Positions 39,656 to 51,165 are shown, counted from the stretch's first letter. The stretch is 64,000 nucleotides of DNA from Pyxicephalus adspersus (GCF_032062135.1 NC_092862.1:48147015-48211014), one strand, 5' to 3'. Notes: generated by a model from the letters alone, not told the origin. A program made the numbers and translations.

Positions 39656-40144
39656 ATGGGTACTTACCTGATCTGTTTTGACACAACACATGGTAGAAGA
39701 GCTCACATTTCTCCACTGTGTTCAGTGCTGTTTGATGGAGAGCAGCAATTAAATACATTGCAGCCTCTGCATCGACATATTAGGATAAATGTCAATATCA
39801 TCCCATTAGAATTCATACAAAATGAGTTATTTGTAGTCTGCAGCTTTCATTGTAGGGCACTGGCGCTGTGGCAGGCTGATGATTGCAGTGTAAAATGGGG
39901 TCCTTTGAGGCATTTAAATGATTTTAAGTGCTGTTGGAAATGTAGCACATTAAACAGATCAATATTTTCCTTATTATCAAGTAGTAAAACTCCAGGTGAC
40001 CTTTGCCATATCATTATTGTAGACGCAATTGCACTTTGTATTCATGCCTTTGAGAACCGCATTGTATTTTGTAGTTTGTTAACATCTCTACTCAGATACA
40101 AGTTAAATCCCAACTCTATCCTAAAACTTTTTTTGGGAGAGTAA
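39656..40144 (+). other. Unexplained open, less AT-rich block; candidate conserved non-coding element
   Basis: An open frame of 162 codons runs through this block without a stop, long for intronic DNA of this composition. It starts at TTG, has no recognisable domain, no signal, and an odd residue mix (many Cys, His and Leu), so I do not call it a gene. The DNA contains homeodomain-like and bHLH-like words and looks more like a regulatory block. A decayed retrocopy is also possible. Confidence 0.3.
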
Positions 40145-40995
40145 GAACCTCAACCTTTCCTTATGTTTACACAACAGCCACAATGTACAGCCCTGCCCAG
40201 CAGGTAAGGAGACCTAATTTTTTCCTGTTGCAGTTCAGTAACAGGTTTTCATTCAATGTGTTCCTGCTATCAGCATGTTTCGTGCACTGGAACACAGCTG
40301 GTTGCTTTCTGTGCCCCCACAAGTCAGTGTACTGCTATACAGGAGATTGCAAGAGACCTTCACTGGGTCAAATTTAGATGCTACTACCGAAAGCATTTAC
40401 CAGAAAAAAACACATATTGTTTTTAATATCTGAAGTTCTGTTTTAACAATGAATTGTTATTATAAGTAAAAATGATAATTAAAGCTGAACTCCAGCCCTA
40501 CCTTTTCTCCTCCACTGTACTGAAATTGCTTGCTGTGATCTCACTGTACAGTATTTTCTTATTTTCTGGCTGATGGATATTCAGTATCACCTGGCCCTCT
40601 CCTTCTCAGCTGAACTGTCCCTGGCTCTCCTTTTTCATTCATTGCAAATTAATTCTTGAAATTATGAAGACTCAGCATCAAATGTGGGCATTGCCCCCGC
40701 TTCCTATTTTCGCCAACCTGCTGGCACCACCCAGCAGCCATTATCAGCCTGAGACTTAGTGATGGGGATGTTACAGGATCTAAAACAGGGTATGTAATGA
40801 ATTTTTTATCTAGTAATTTAATTAGCATTTTATGTGGAGGAAAAGAGAAAAAAGAGAAGGCAGCATCTTGGCAGATTAATCTTCAGCTCATCCATTTGCT
40901 CTTTGTTTGATTTATATGTGTATTGCATTGTGTACATTTTTGTTACCTGTGACCTAATTACTACCTGAAATGAAAATATATCAGCAGTCTATACC

Positions 40996-41062
<67 letters not shown>

Positions 41063-41067
41063 ATATG
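40996..41067. repeat. Compound microsatellite A(n)-(AT)n-(GT)n
   Basis: A run of A is followed by about 20 AT units and then GT units. It is replication-slippage sequence with no coding meaning. Confidence 0.95.
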
Positions 41068-43313
41068 TTTTAATTTAAAGTTCTCTTAGAAATACTGTAA
41101 AAAAACAACTTTAACAAAAGAGTTGTCCTGACGTAGTCCAATCCACATTGTCCATAGCATTGATGGGCATGCTGGATACCTGGGATCAGCAATATGAAAC
41201 ACAAAAGAGAGTTTTAATAATGTTCTTGGGGAGTCTGCCCTCCAGTGTGAAGAGGTTTCCAGAGGTTGAATCTGTTTAGTCAGCTGTACCATCTCTACAG
41301 AAATGCTCATTTTCAGAACAGTTGTTGGATATCTTGTGAAGATGAGCAGCGTTTAATAATAGCTATTAAATACCATGAGGAAAAGGCTCTATTGTTGAAG
41401 AGAAGTAGTGAGAAGACCGGATAGTTAGATCTACAGATGAAAAGGACAAATTGATAGCACTTCAACAAAGGAACACCACGCCATGGATCACCACAGTCAT
41501 TTTGTAGATATAGATAGAAATGGATTATAGTCTGCTGAGAAAAGACACTGCTAAAAGGTATCGCTGATAGTTAAAAGAGATATTGTGGAATAAGCAGAAG
41601 ACTTCACGGGTCATGACCCAGCAATTGCAGATATATCTGCAGACCATTATTTTGTATTCAGCATATAGGGAAAGAAGAAATGAAATGTTTCCGTTTTCGG
41701 ATTACCTGAAGCCGCACTATTTTATTAAATTAACAGATGGTAGAGTGTCTGCCTTTATTTGTAGATAGGGGAAAGACCAGCAAAGCGTGCATCGAAGAAA
41801 AGCTTATTTCGGTCAAAGGTTGACAGGCAACAGCAGTGAACCGGTTAGTGGAATAATGCAAGTGCATGTAATGCAATTGAAACAGTTTATGGAAGTAAAA
41901 ATGGAAAAAGGGCAGATGGAGGAATGGGAAATACAGGTCATCTACTCTGCAACAATGTGCAAGTCTTGTCAACTGTGAAATAGCTTTGCACAAATATACA
42001 TTACTTACTGTGGATTTTAGTTCACATGTCATGCTGGCATCATAAAGTAAAAGGTGCATGAAAGTCAGAGAAAATTTTCTGACTGAGACATTTAAAGTAA
42101 CATTGTATTGTGTTGTTTTACAACTCTGTATAATTTTTTACAGTGGTACATATCTCTCTAATTTGCAGTTTATTATGTTGATGTATCACCATCCTTGGTT
42201 TTTTTTCTCCTTTTTTGTCAACATTATAATGATAGTTTTAGATTAAATCTTTCCTGATATATTTCATAGCCAATAACACAGTCACTGTCTGTGTTTCTCT
42301 GTACAATGCAGAACGATCATGGCTGGTGGAAGAAGCCTACAGGGGGATGTACATACCTTCCTGAAAACATAATGGCACCATGTCTCATGCAGACCATGCC
42401 ATCTAACAACCACAAGTGAAGTCCCCTTGATTGAGAAAAGAGTTAGGAAATTAGTAATAAGAGCTAATCAAAAAAAGCTAACCTTGTTGTCATCTTTTTT
42501 GCACAGAAATGTTATAGCCCAATCAACCCCTTAACACCTGGCCATATGTTATATTTATAGAAGGACTTTAGGTAAAAATGTATTTACCAGTAAAGAATTT
42601 ATTTGTATATAAATGATACCTCCTCCTAAGTAATATGTAACATCCAGACTCTCCTGTATCCTGGAAATTTTGTAGAATACAGTCCCCCAAACACAGTTAA
42701 TGGTCCTTTAAGGTATTACTCAGCTCTAATTGGGTCCTTGTACTCTTTTCATACCCATAGCCACTGTTCTTTTTATTATGTGTTGTATGTTTTATTTTAT
42801 CTGTTTCTTTAGTTGTTAATTCACCAGCAATGTTTATTTTTGCATTTGTTGTAGATGCTAGATTATAACAGCTGCTTATATCTTTTAAGAATGTGGAGGC
42901 AAATCTCTGTACTTGAGTTCCCATGCTTCAAAATTTGTTAAACAATTTATATTGTTTAATTATCACAAATCAACATGTTATTTTCATCAGATATAGATTT
43001 TTGTGGACTTTGTAGTATTTTTGATACAGATTTGAAATCTGTGTTTAATTTTTTCTAGCACATCTAGTTTTTGTGATGCAGCTAATTATATATTGGTTAT
43101 CAATTTATTTGTTATAAACAGCTTTACCATATTACAGCATTTAAGGACAGTTTTATTTTTTTAAGGTTAAAGACCGCTCTAACTGCGATTGATTTCATTT
43201 ATCATCATGCCTAGAAATTGCCTTAATGATCCAGACAGTTTCTGTTACGTGTGTGGTTCATTCACGACGAAAGCACAAAGTCACCAAATTACCACAGAAC
43301 CTAAAATGATATA

Positions 43314-43553
43314 CAGTTAGGTCCATAAATATTTTGACAGAGACAACTTTTTTCTAATTTTGGTTCTGTACATTACCACAAATAATTTTAAATGAAACAA
43401 CTCAGATGCAGTTAAACTGCAGACTTCCAGCTTTAATTCAGTGGGTTGAACAAAAAGATTTCATAAAAATGTGAGGAACTAAAGCCTTTTTTTTAACACA
43501 TAACCAAAATTAGAAAAAAGTTGTCTCTGTCCAAATATTTATGGACCTAACAA
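43314..43553. mobile_element. Tc1-type MITE nested in the mobile-element pseudogene
   Basis: The left end is CAGTTAGGTCCATAAATATT. The right end is AAATATTTATGGACCTAAC followed by a degenerate AA. The inverted repeat extends inward (TTTTTTCTAATTTTGGTT against CCAAAATTAGAAAAAAG). TA dinucleotides flank it (43312-43313, 43554-43555). Removing it with one TA makes the host reading frame continue directly into a family-matching YKLYFGC segment, so its borders are set by the host frame as well as by its own termini. Confidence 0.9.
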
Positions 43554-45059
43554 TACAAATTATATTTCGGCTGTCCACTTGTCATGTGTACCAGTTGTTC
43601 CAATGGACTACGTGACTGGCTACATCGGGGTAAAGCAGCAATGCCATTTGCAATCCAGATGCTGTGGAGAGACTCGTGAGACGATTTATTCGACTGCTAT
43701 TTTTGCAGCGTCAACAAAAGTGGATTCTCAGGGAAAACTAAGCACAAAATTTTATATCCCGGCATCGATTCTGCAATTAGGCCTGTTCCCCATGATGATT
43801 TATTGCCAGTTCTGGTACCGCCACATGATGGACTTACTTCTGTAGAAAGTGATGAGGAATGTGCTGGAATTCCAGCCAGTTACAACCCCAAATCATCTGA
43901 TCCTGACTACTTGGCCGATGAAGATTCTGAGACCTTTACACAAGCAGAGCTGAATGATCTCGTTCGTGATCCAAATCCCCCCAAAGACAAAGCAGAACTT
44001 TTTGCTTCAAGGCTTAAACAGAAGCACTTGCTTGCACAGGGTGTAACTGTAACTCACTACAGAAAACGAAATCATAACTTGACAACGTTTTTCACTAATG
44101 ATGGCTCACTGTGCTACTGTCATGATATAAATGCACTCTTTAACAGTTTGTCACAAGAGCATGTTCTACCTGAATGGTGTATCTTCATTGATTCCTCTAA
44201 AAGAAGCTTGAAAGCAATCTTACTGCATAATGGTAATTCCAAACCAAGTTTACCGATTGCCCATTCAATTAACCTAAAGGAGTCCTATGACAACATCAAG
44301 TTACTATTTGAAGCAATCCAGTATAAGACACACCAGTGGAACATCTGTGGGGATATGAAGGTCATTGGCTTGCTGATGGGAATGCAAGGAGAATTCACAT
44401 AATATTGCTGTTTCCTATGCTTGTGGGACAGCCGCTCTACAGGAGACCTGTAGATCAAGCGTGGTTGGCTACCAAGCGATACTTATAAGCCCGAAACAAG
44501 CAGTGTCAAGTTTCTGCCTCTGTTTGATCCGCATAAAATATTTCTGCCACCTCTCCATATCAAGTTCGGCTTGATGAAGAACCTTGTAAAGGCCATGGGT
44601 AAATCAAACACCATGGGTTTTCAGTACCTTGTTGAGAAGTCTCCAAACATAAGCACTGCAAAATTGATGGAAGGGATATTTATAGGGCCACAGATCTAGT
44701 CTGTTTTGCAGAATGATGTTTTCAAACAATCTCTCGCAGCAGCTGAGCTAGAAGCTTGGGATGCATTCACGTGGCTGTGTGAACATTTCCTGGGCAACCA
44801 GGAGTTCAGAATCTGCTTGATTCATACCAGAAACTGGGTTGTTGCATGTCATTAAAAATACATTTCTTGCACTCACATCTAGAATTCTTACTGGAAAATC
44901 TTGGTATGGTGAGTGACGAACAAGGAGAACATTTTCACCAGGACATTCAGTTAATGGAGCACCGCTACCAAGGTTTCTGTAAAAGTATGATGGCTGACTA
45001 CTGCTGGATACTCTACCGCGACAATCCAGACAAAGAGTACACAAGAAAATCATACTCTA

Positions 45060-45388
45060 AAGCTACGTACACACGACAGATTTTTATCGCCCGATAATCG
45101 GCATCGGCCAATTATCGGGCGAAAATCTTCCGTGTGTACAGTCAGTGTCGTCCATCGTCCGGACGACCGACCTGCCGGATCCACGGACGATGGACGACAG
45201 CCGATCGTAATGAAAGGGAAGGGGAGAGCGCACTGCAGGGTGCCGCTCCGTCGCTCTCCCCCCTCTCCATAGGGCATGAACGGTGCTGTATGTAGAGCAT
45301 CGTTCATGCATCTTGCAGCCCCTTGTCGTTGGAAAGGATCGTGAAAGATCCTTTCCAACGACAAAAATTGCAAGTGTGTACGCAGCTT
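45060..45388. mobile_element. GC-rich palindromic MITE nested in the pseudogene
   Basis: The ends are AAGCTACGTACACAC and GTGTGTACGCAGCTT, inverted repeats with one mismatch, flanked by TA on both sides (45058-45059, 45389-45390). The interior is GC-rich with its own pairing parts (CGCCCGATAATCGG with ATTATCGGGCG; GGATCGTGAAAGATCC). Its CpG content contrasts sharply with the surrounding AT-rich intron and suggests fairly recent arrival. Antisense open frames across it are by-products. Confidence 0.85.
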
Positions 45389-46063
45389 TAGCATTTCTGA
45401 AGAAACAATGGTACCTGACTGACACTGTTCAGTAGATCAATACCACATTGTGCCTTATTTTACTTCACACTGGAGATGTAAAAACATTCACTTCAATGGT
45501 TTTTTATGTTTTAGTACAAAATACATGCACGTACGTGTTAAGGACAAACTGAAAACAGATCTAAAATCTGCTCGAAAAACTGATTTAGGAACGTTAGCTG
45601 TGGTTTCTGATGATTATCAAAACTAGTTTTTTGTTGACCTGTGTTTTCAGGAAATAATATCAGGGATTCCCCCCTACTGGATTACCCAATAACTACAAAT
45701 GACCACCAGACTCCACATATAGGGAAAATATTACTTATGAAAAACTATGAGCAAGAAAAAAACTTCCTGAAAATGGTCTTTACTGTATATGTGGGTGATG
45801 GTTCATTTTTATCCAGGTCACAATTTGGGTAGTAGAACTTAGCCACCTTCAACTGAACTTGTTTTTATAATGTTAAGGAAATTTTATCAGTTGTCCAAAC
45901 CACTTTTTTATTCCAAAACGTGTCAGGTAAATATCCCAGCATTTGTATTTACACAGGTAGCACAGACACCTAAATCCAATCACCATGGTGTGTAACAAGG
46001 CAGATGTTGATTATCTAACAAGCTCATCAATTAAAAACCTAATTACTGGTTCACTTGTGATAT

Positions 46064-46105
46064 TTTTTCTTTTTTTTTTTTCTTTTTTCTTTCTTTTTTT
46101 TCTGT
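46064..46105 (+). repeat. T-rich low-complexity tract
   Basis: Runs of T are interrupted by single C bases and followed by CTGTAG. It looks like a polypyrimidine tract with an AG but leads into no exon-like sequence. Confidence 0.85.
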
Positions 46106-47939
46106 AGAAAATTCTGTAGTAGCACTATGCCTTAGTTCACAGTACGCATGGATTCTAATAGAACCAACACATGGCTGTATGGGAAAGCATGCAAAATAAT
46201 AGCCATTGCAGTTTGTGTTTATATATTTGAGTTATATTTAGTATCCTTAAATAGCTTGCAGTCTGTGATGACGTGTGTGATTGGCCATGTATGTTTTTAT
46301 TGTTAAAGGACTGACACCTTCCTAATTATACAAGACAGAAACTAATCATATATTTTGTATAGTGACCATATTGTCTTTATGTAGTCATCTAGTTACAGTC
46401 TTCTGCCTGAAATAAAAGCAGACAAATTGGTTTATTTAGATGGATTTCAGAGCTGTAGACCTTGTAGTAGGAGAACATTGCCAGAGAAAGGGATTTGTCT
46501 AGTTCTGGAGATACTGAGACTTTTAATGGTAGAAAACATTTCATTTGAAATGTTTATTAAATACATTTAGCAGAAAGCTTTGAGCTAATTCAATATATAG
46601 GAGACTGGCAGACAGCCGTGTCAGAGTACACTGCATGGTCAGGGATTAAAGGATTCCTTTTTCTCAGTAAGTTTGACTTTTCATCTTTAAGTGCCTGCAA
46701 AGTGTGTAATTATAGCATTGATCGTGTTCAGTCCTTTGCTTTGTATTGTTTTTAACTCCTTTAAATTCAAAATGCCTGTACTCTTTACCCAAATAAATAG
46801 ACAGAACTCATAGAGAAATATATGTAGCATTTTACATGTTTGTGTATACAATGGTTCATTATGTAATTTGTTAAGAATATGATTTCTAATACTGGCATGT
46901 AGTTACCTTTTTGGTGTTCACCACCCATATTAGGGTTTGGAAACCAGTCTTTGATCTAAAGTTCCAGCCATATGCAAGGAACAAAATAGATTTTTAACTG
47001 TATGCATGATTGAAAATTTGAAGCATGTGGGGATCACCTCACTTTACAGAAGCGATATATTTGATTTTCAATATAGTGATATATAAGAACTTGAGATTCT
47101 ATATATGTGTCTGCCTTAAAGATGAAAACCTGCTTACAGATTCTAGCTTAATAATTGTAAACATACCTATGCACATAAGATGCTTTAGGTATTTTACTAG
47201 GTCTAAAAAGCGACTCAATATTTTAAAAATTATAGCAATAGGATCTAAGTTTCAATGTGTAAGAGCGCATTACTGAACACCTATCTGTTTTTTTTAATGT
47301 GTTTGAATAAGTAAGTGTCATTGAGAAGCAATTGTGGGTCAGACATTTTTATGCAAAGATATGTGTATGTCAAATAAACTGAAAGCTTAAAATGGAAAAT
47401 TATAGACAATTGCCTGCACTTGCCTAAGTCAGAGATGCATATAATTTCATGGTTATTAAATTAATCTGAGCTGTTTTATGCATGTATTCTATTTTCAACT
47501 TCAGGCAAAAACTGAAATTGTTCTTTGAACAAGTAATACTATCTAGGAAGCATTTTCAATTTTGTCAAAGTAAAATATCCTCAATTTGTGTTAGTGTACT
47601 TTTTTCACATTTCCAGTAACCCCTTCTGGAGAGAATTTTCACTGGATGCCCTGGTATATGGACACTTCAGGCAGTTACTTCAAACAGTGCCTCAAGGAAA
47701 ATGCAATTGGGTGTGAAGAAGGACATAAATACCTTTATTCTTTGATGTTAAGTGTTAAACCAAACTTATGATGTCAGACCATTCTTTTAACAAGAATCTT
47801 CCCATATCAGTATATGTGCCTGTAGTGTATTATCTGAATGTTATGTACCTGTAGCTTTGTGTAGACATTTAAAAACCCTGAAACTGCTGTTGGGCACAGC
47901 TATCTTGGATATGATGTGAGCAGCCCAAGAAGAGGCCTG

Positions 47940-48230
47940 AAGGGGAACTAAGGTTAAAATATAAAAACTTGTAAGCAGGCGGATTCTTTATTTTAGAAGG
48001 GACGGGCTTAAACTAAACTCCGCTTATCTTTCTCTGTCACTGGCATCATTACCCAGCCCTCTTCTGGGTTTCGGATTTTTCGCCATATTCCTGGCTGCCA
48101 ACGATGCATGGATCAAATACTTAGCTGCACATACACAGCTTAAGGTACATTAAAAAAAAGTTGGCCATCAGGCAGGTAAATTTGTGTTATTGCTCATAAT
48201 GTTTTTTTTTTAACTTTAGTTCCACTTTAA
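47940..48230. mobile_element. Possible MITE with GGAACTAAGGTTAAA-type ends
   Basis: The left end, GGGGAACTAAGGTTAAAATA, approximately matches the reverse complement of the right end, TTAACTTTAGTTCCACTTTA, over roughly 25 bp. There is no coding content. A clear target duplication was not identified, though TTTAAA-like bases flank the right side. The similar word TTAAAGCTGAACT begins blocks near 40486 and 58345, so related elements may be there too. Confidence 0.45.
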
Positions 48231-50417
48231 ATGACATTCTAGTATTTGCCTTCCACACCTGCCAACTACACACCAAGTTATGTGTGGAAATAAGGGAGTA
48301 CGAAGAGTAATTGAAAAAATCCCAGAATAGGAAAGGGGTTGTGATGTTATAGGTGGAGGACTGTGTGTATGTTAGGTAGGGGCTGTGTGTATGTTGGGGG
48401 AGTAACACTTTATGGATGTTCCATTTCCAGATGTTCTCTTTCTAGATGTTCGTTTTTCTAGGTATATAATGCACAGAACCACCAGTTAAGTTTTTTTTTT
48501 AACCAAAACCCACAATCCTTAAATAGTAGGATTGTTTTAATAAACAATCATAACAGTTACTATGTAGGGTCACCTTATCAAGGTAGCATGACAAAGTAAT
48601 AACAACATAACAATGTCAAATTCCCACTTGAAAAACATCAACATAAATTTAAAAGGCTGAACCAATGATCGTGGGAAATTATTAAAAATTGTACAACCCT
48701 GACCATGTTGGTACGGCAAGTGCTAAAAAAATCATCAAGAAAAGTTGATCTGCCATCATTATTGTCACTTTGGCAATGCTTTGGTCAAGCTTTTGGGGTA
48801 AGAGTTTGCCCTATTGCCAAATTCCAGTATTTAAAAAAGCAATTGTGTAGTGTCATTAATCTTTGTAATTTACTAGCAAAATCAAGTACCTCCAGATGTC
48901 TGAATGCTGTGGATGAATTTTTGGGGTCCATTAATATAGAAATATTTGGCTACAGCTCTAAATATATCTTCACTGCTAAGCTTATAGTGAAGGATGCAAG
49001 TTAGTTACTTACTTCCTACACAAATATTGACATATTGAGCACTGTAGAAGAAAGCTGATCCTAAATGCAGTTACCTTGCAATTTAATACTACATGGCTTG
49101 GTATATAGTAATTATAGTAATTAATTCAGAAGCTAGAGCTATTATGTACAGTAAATAGATGCTATAATTGCATCAATTGATATTTTCGATCTCTTGTCAT
49201 GAGAATTCGAGCGATATACAGAAAGTTTACAGTGTTTATGTGATTGAATTTGATTATACTGGAAAGAATGCTTTGAATAAACATCAATGTATGTACGATA
49301 ATAAAATCATTATATAAATACAATACGCTTAAATATTCTGTTCTCTACATTTCATAATTTGGCATAGTATTAAAATGTGGATGTAGCGATAACTGTAAAT
49401 CCCACTTTGCCCTGCAGGCTTTATTGTATTTTAATTTATGCCAAAGACAAGTGGTGCTATAATCATTTATTTAAATGCCAGACTGTAATTGAAAATTGTC
49501 AATGTGAAAGGAAGATGAAGCATCTGAACAGAACCACATATGAGAAGAGACATTTGCCTCTGGAGCTGGTACAGGCTTAGACTATCACTTAAGTTAACAT
49601 CTAAAACTAACATAGAAATTTCAAAAAAGACACCTACCCACACTGAATCCTGTGAACCCAGACAGCTCAGGATGCATAGATTACATTTCAACTACAGCCA
49701 GAGCTTTACCACATTCCCAAACACCCATCCCAGTAATGCAACTCCTTGCCATTTATGTTGATTGACAAGGTTCAAGTGAATCTGCAAACTTCTCAAGCTC
49801 GGCACTCATCAACATTATTAGCCATAGAGACTTGAAGTCATTGGGGACATTGTAAAAGAAAAGTTTGTTTTACTGTATCTGTTACTAGCATATGGCAGCA
49901 AAATTTAGTCGCTATGTAATGATCAAAATAGGAATATTCCGCGTGGGTAGGTATCAGGAACACCTTTTTCAATTTGTGTAGGACTAGCAAGGGCTATATA
50001 ATACCTTTCCAAGTAGAATAGGAGGGGTTGCCCTTAACAGCCACTTTCTAGATGGTTTTATGAGTGTGAAAATGTAGGGAAGGGTCTCTTTGTTTTATTT
50101 ATGGACAGCATCAGCACTAATGCAGTGGAAATTCAATCCTTCAAATGTATATCTTTAATCTTTGCATAATTATACCAATTTAGTACTGTATATTGTACCT
50201 AAGGAAAGGTGAATATTTGCAGCTGTGGAGTACAGCAATAACGTGAACTTGACGAGCATGGGCAAGCATAGTTTTACTGTATGTTAGTAAAGTGGTTACA
50301 TACAATTTGGGCAAACATACTGTTTTGCAGTAGTTTAGATGCTATTTAAGTGTTTTTCTTAGTATTTGAAACATTTTGTTGTTGTATTAATTCTATATTT
50401 TTTGTTTATCTGCAAAG

Positions 50418-50515
50418 GACCAATGCAAGAGACTGCATATGATTTCTGGAGAATGGTGTGGGATGAAAACACAGCCAGCATTGTCATGGTTACCAACCTG
50501 GTGGAAGTGGGCAGG
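50418..50515 (+). CDS. PTPRM: PTPRM exon: D1 core, DFWRMVW motif
   Basis: The acceptor CTGCAAAG ends at 50417 and the donor GTAAGC starts at 50516. The exon is 98 nt, phase 1 in and phase 0 out. It completes the Gly codon and encodes [20 protein letters not shown] followed by [17 protein letters not shown](V/I)W and IVMVTNL are conserved structural motifs of classical PTP domains. GPMQET agrees with PTPRM and PTPRT rather than PTPRK (recalled GPVHET). A foldback transposon begins about 100 bp downstream of the donor. Confidence 0.95.
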
Positions 50516-50613
50516 GTAAGCCATAATTTAACATTTTACATTATGATAAAAGTCACATACTACTCTCTTATAGGTTGTTTGTAATTTTGCCACCCCTTAA
50601 ATATAAGCAATAT

Positions 50614-51165
50614 GCAGGAATAGAATAAAAAAGTAGGCAAAAGAAAGGGGTTCTGGTTGAGTATCAACAAAGTGTATTTAATGTACAGCGCTGCGTAATA
50701 TGTTGGCGCTATATAAATCCTGTTTAATAATAATAATAAGTGTATTTACAACTTTGGAGTGATATAAATCATCATTAGAGGTTTAGTTATATACAGACGA
50801 TTCCTGTGTCCATTTAGAATGACATAGGGATCAGGATGATAAATCTATACATAACAAAGCTGACCGTAAACCGTTAAAAACAAAACAGAAGACCGTGAAC
50901 CCCTGAAGAAGCCGTAAGGCGAAACGCCTCGGTGTTACAAGACGTTACACACTCTTCTCTTTTTGACTCTAACAGTTGACGGTCAGCGTTATCCTGTATA
51001 GATTTATCATCCTGATCCTTTGTCATTCTTAATGGGCACGCAAATCATTTTTATATAACTAAACCTGTAATGAGGATTTATATCACTCCTAATTTGTAAA
51101 TACAATTTGTTGATATTCAGCCAAAACCCCTTTTCTCTGCCTACTTTTTAATTTCTATCTTTTGC
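50614..51165. mobile_element. Large foldback (inverted-repeat) element
   Basis: Two long arms pair: for example GTATCAACAAAGTGTATTTA and GGAGTGATATAAATCATCAT on the left against ATGAGGATTTATATCACTCC and AATACAATTTGTTGATA on the right. A second arm pair is ATCAGGATGATAAATCTATA against TATAGATTTATCATCCTGAT. Pairing extends outward to about 50614 and 51165. The centre contains CTGAAGAAGCCGTAAGGCGA, a word I associate with repeated frog elements. The left arm is interrupted by a 57-bp LINE tail. No transposase is present; the family is not assigned. Confidence 0.8.
50681..50737 (+). mobile_element. 5'-truncated LINE 3' tail with 11-bp target duplication
   Basis: The insert ATGTACAGCGCTGCGTAATA - TGTTGGCGCTATATAAATCC - TGTTTAATAATAAT is flanked by identical AAGTGTATTTA copies (50670-50680, 50738-50748). 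A long direct target duplication plus a simple AAT-type tail is the signature of target-primed reverse transcription, and GCGCTATATAAAT is typical of CR1/L2-like 3' ends. The opposite arm of the host foldback element lacks the insert, which independently confirms the borders. Confidence 0.85.

Larger units (their letters stand above)
43207..45435 (+). pseudogene. Decayed mobile-element protein gene (MPRNCLNDPD family)
   Basis: The frame starts at ATG 43207 with MPRNCLNDPDSFCYVCGSF, a start I recognise from a high-copy uncharacterised protein family in fish, frogs, cnidarians and aphids, presumably encoded by a DNA transposon. Later parts fit the same family: AMPFAI, VLVPPHDGLTSVESDEE (frame open 43803-44402), ALFNSLSQEHVLPEWCIFID, YCCFLCLWDS, MSLKIHFLHSHLEF, EQGEHFHQDI, MADYCWIL. 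It is dead: there is a stop at 43677, a frame change before 43803, a stop at 44400-44402 just before YCCFLC, and several breaks between 44450 and 44830. Two MITEs are inserted in it (43314-43553, 45060-45388). The end after the second MITE (to TAG 45433) is uncertain. Paired Cys near the start suggest a zinc-binding module; the catalytic chemistry is unknown. Confidence 0.8.
28873..50417. other. PTPRM intron (21.5 kb)
   Basis: A phase-1 intron splitting the conserved ATQG-P motif. It contains a hAT MITE (36899-37191), a palindromic MITE fragment (35291-35420), an interrupted LINE tail (about 35815-36180), a compound microsatellite (40996-41067), the broken mobile-element gene with two nested MITEs (43207-45435) and an inverted-end element (47940-48230). 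A GC-richer block at about 31300-31620 containing GCATGCGC looks repeat-derived but I could not define its ends. About 41400-41990 is purine-rich and unexplained. Confidence 0.8.

Noticed and set aside
43803..44402. 199-codon open frame as a live gene
   Set aside because: It is one fragment of a longer mobile-element gene broken by upstream and downstream stops, frame changes and two insertions.
45050..45425. Two overlapping open frames of about 113 codons on the - strand
   Set aside because: They lie across the GC-rich palindromic MITE and have no coding features of their own.
46064..46107. Strong polypyrimidine tract followed by CTGTAG, like a splice acceptor
   Set aside because: The following sequence has no PTPRM-like reading or nearby donor, and the phase needed between the exons at 28872 and 50418 is already satisfied.
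48705..49004. 99-codon open frame on the + strand
   Set aside because: Starts at a non-ATG codon, no family resemblance, and no splice or promoter context.
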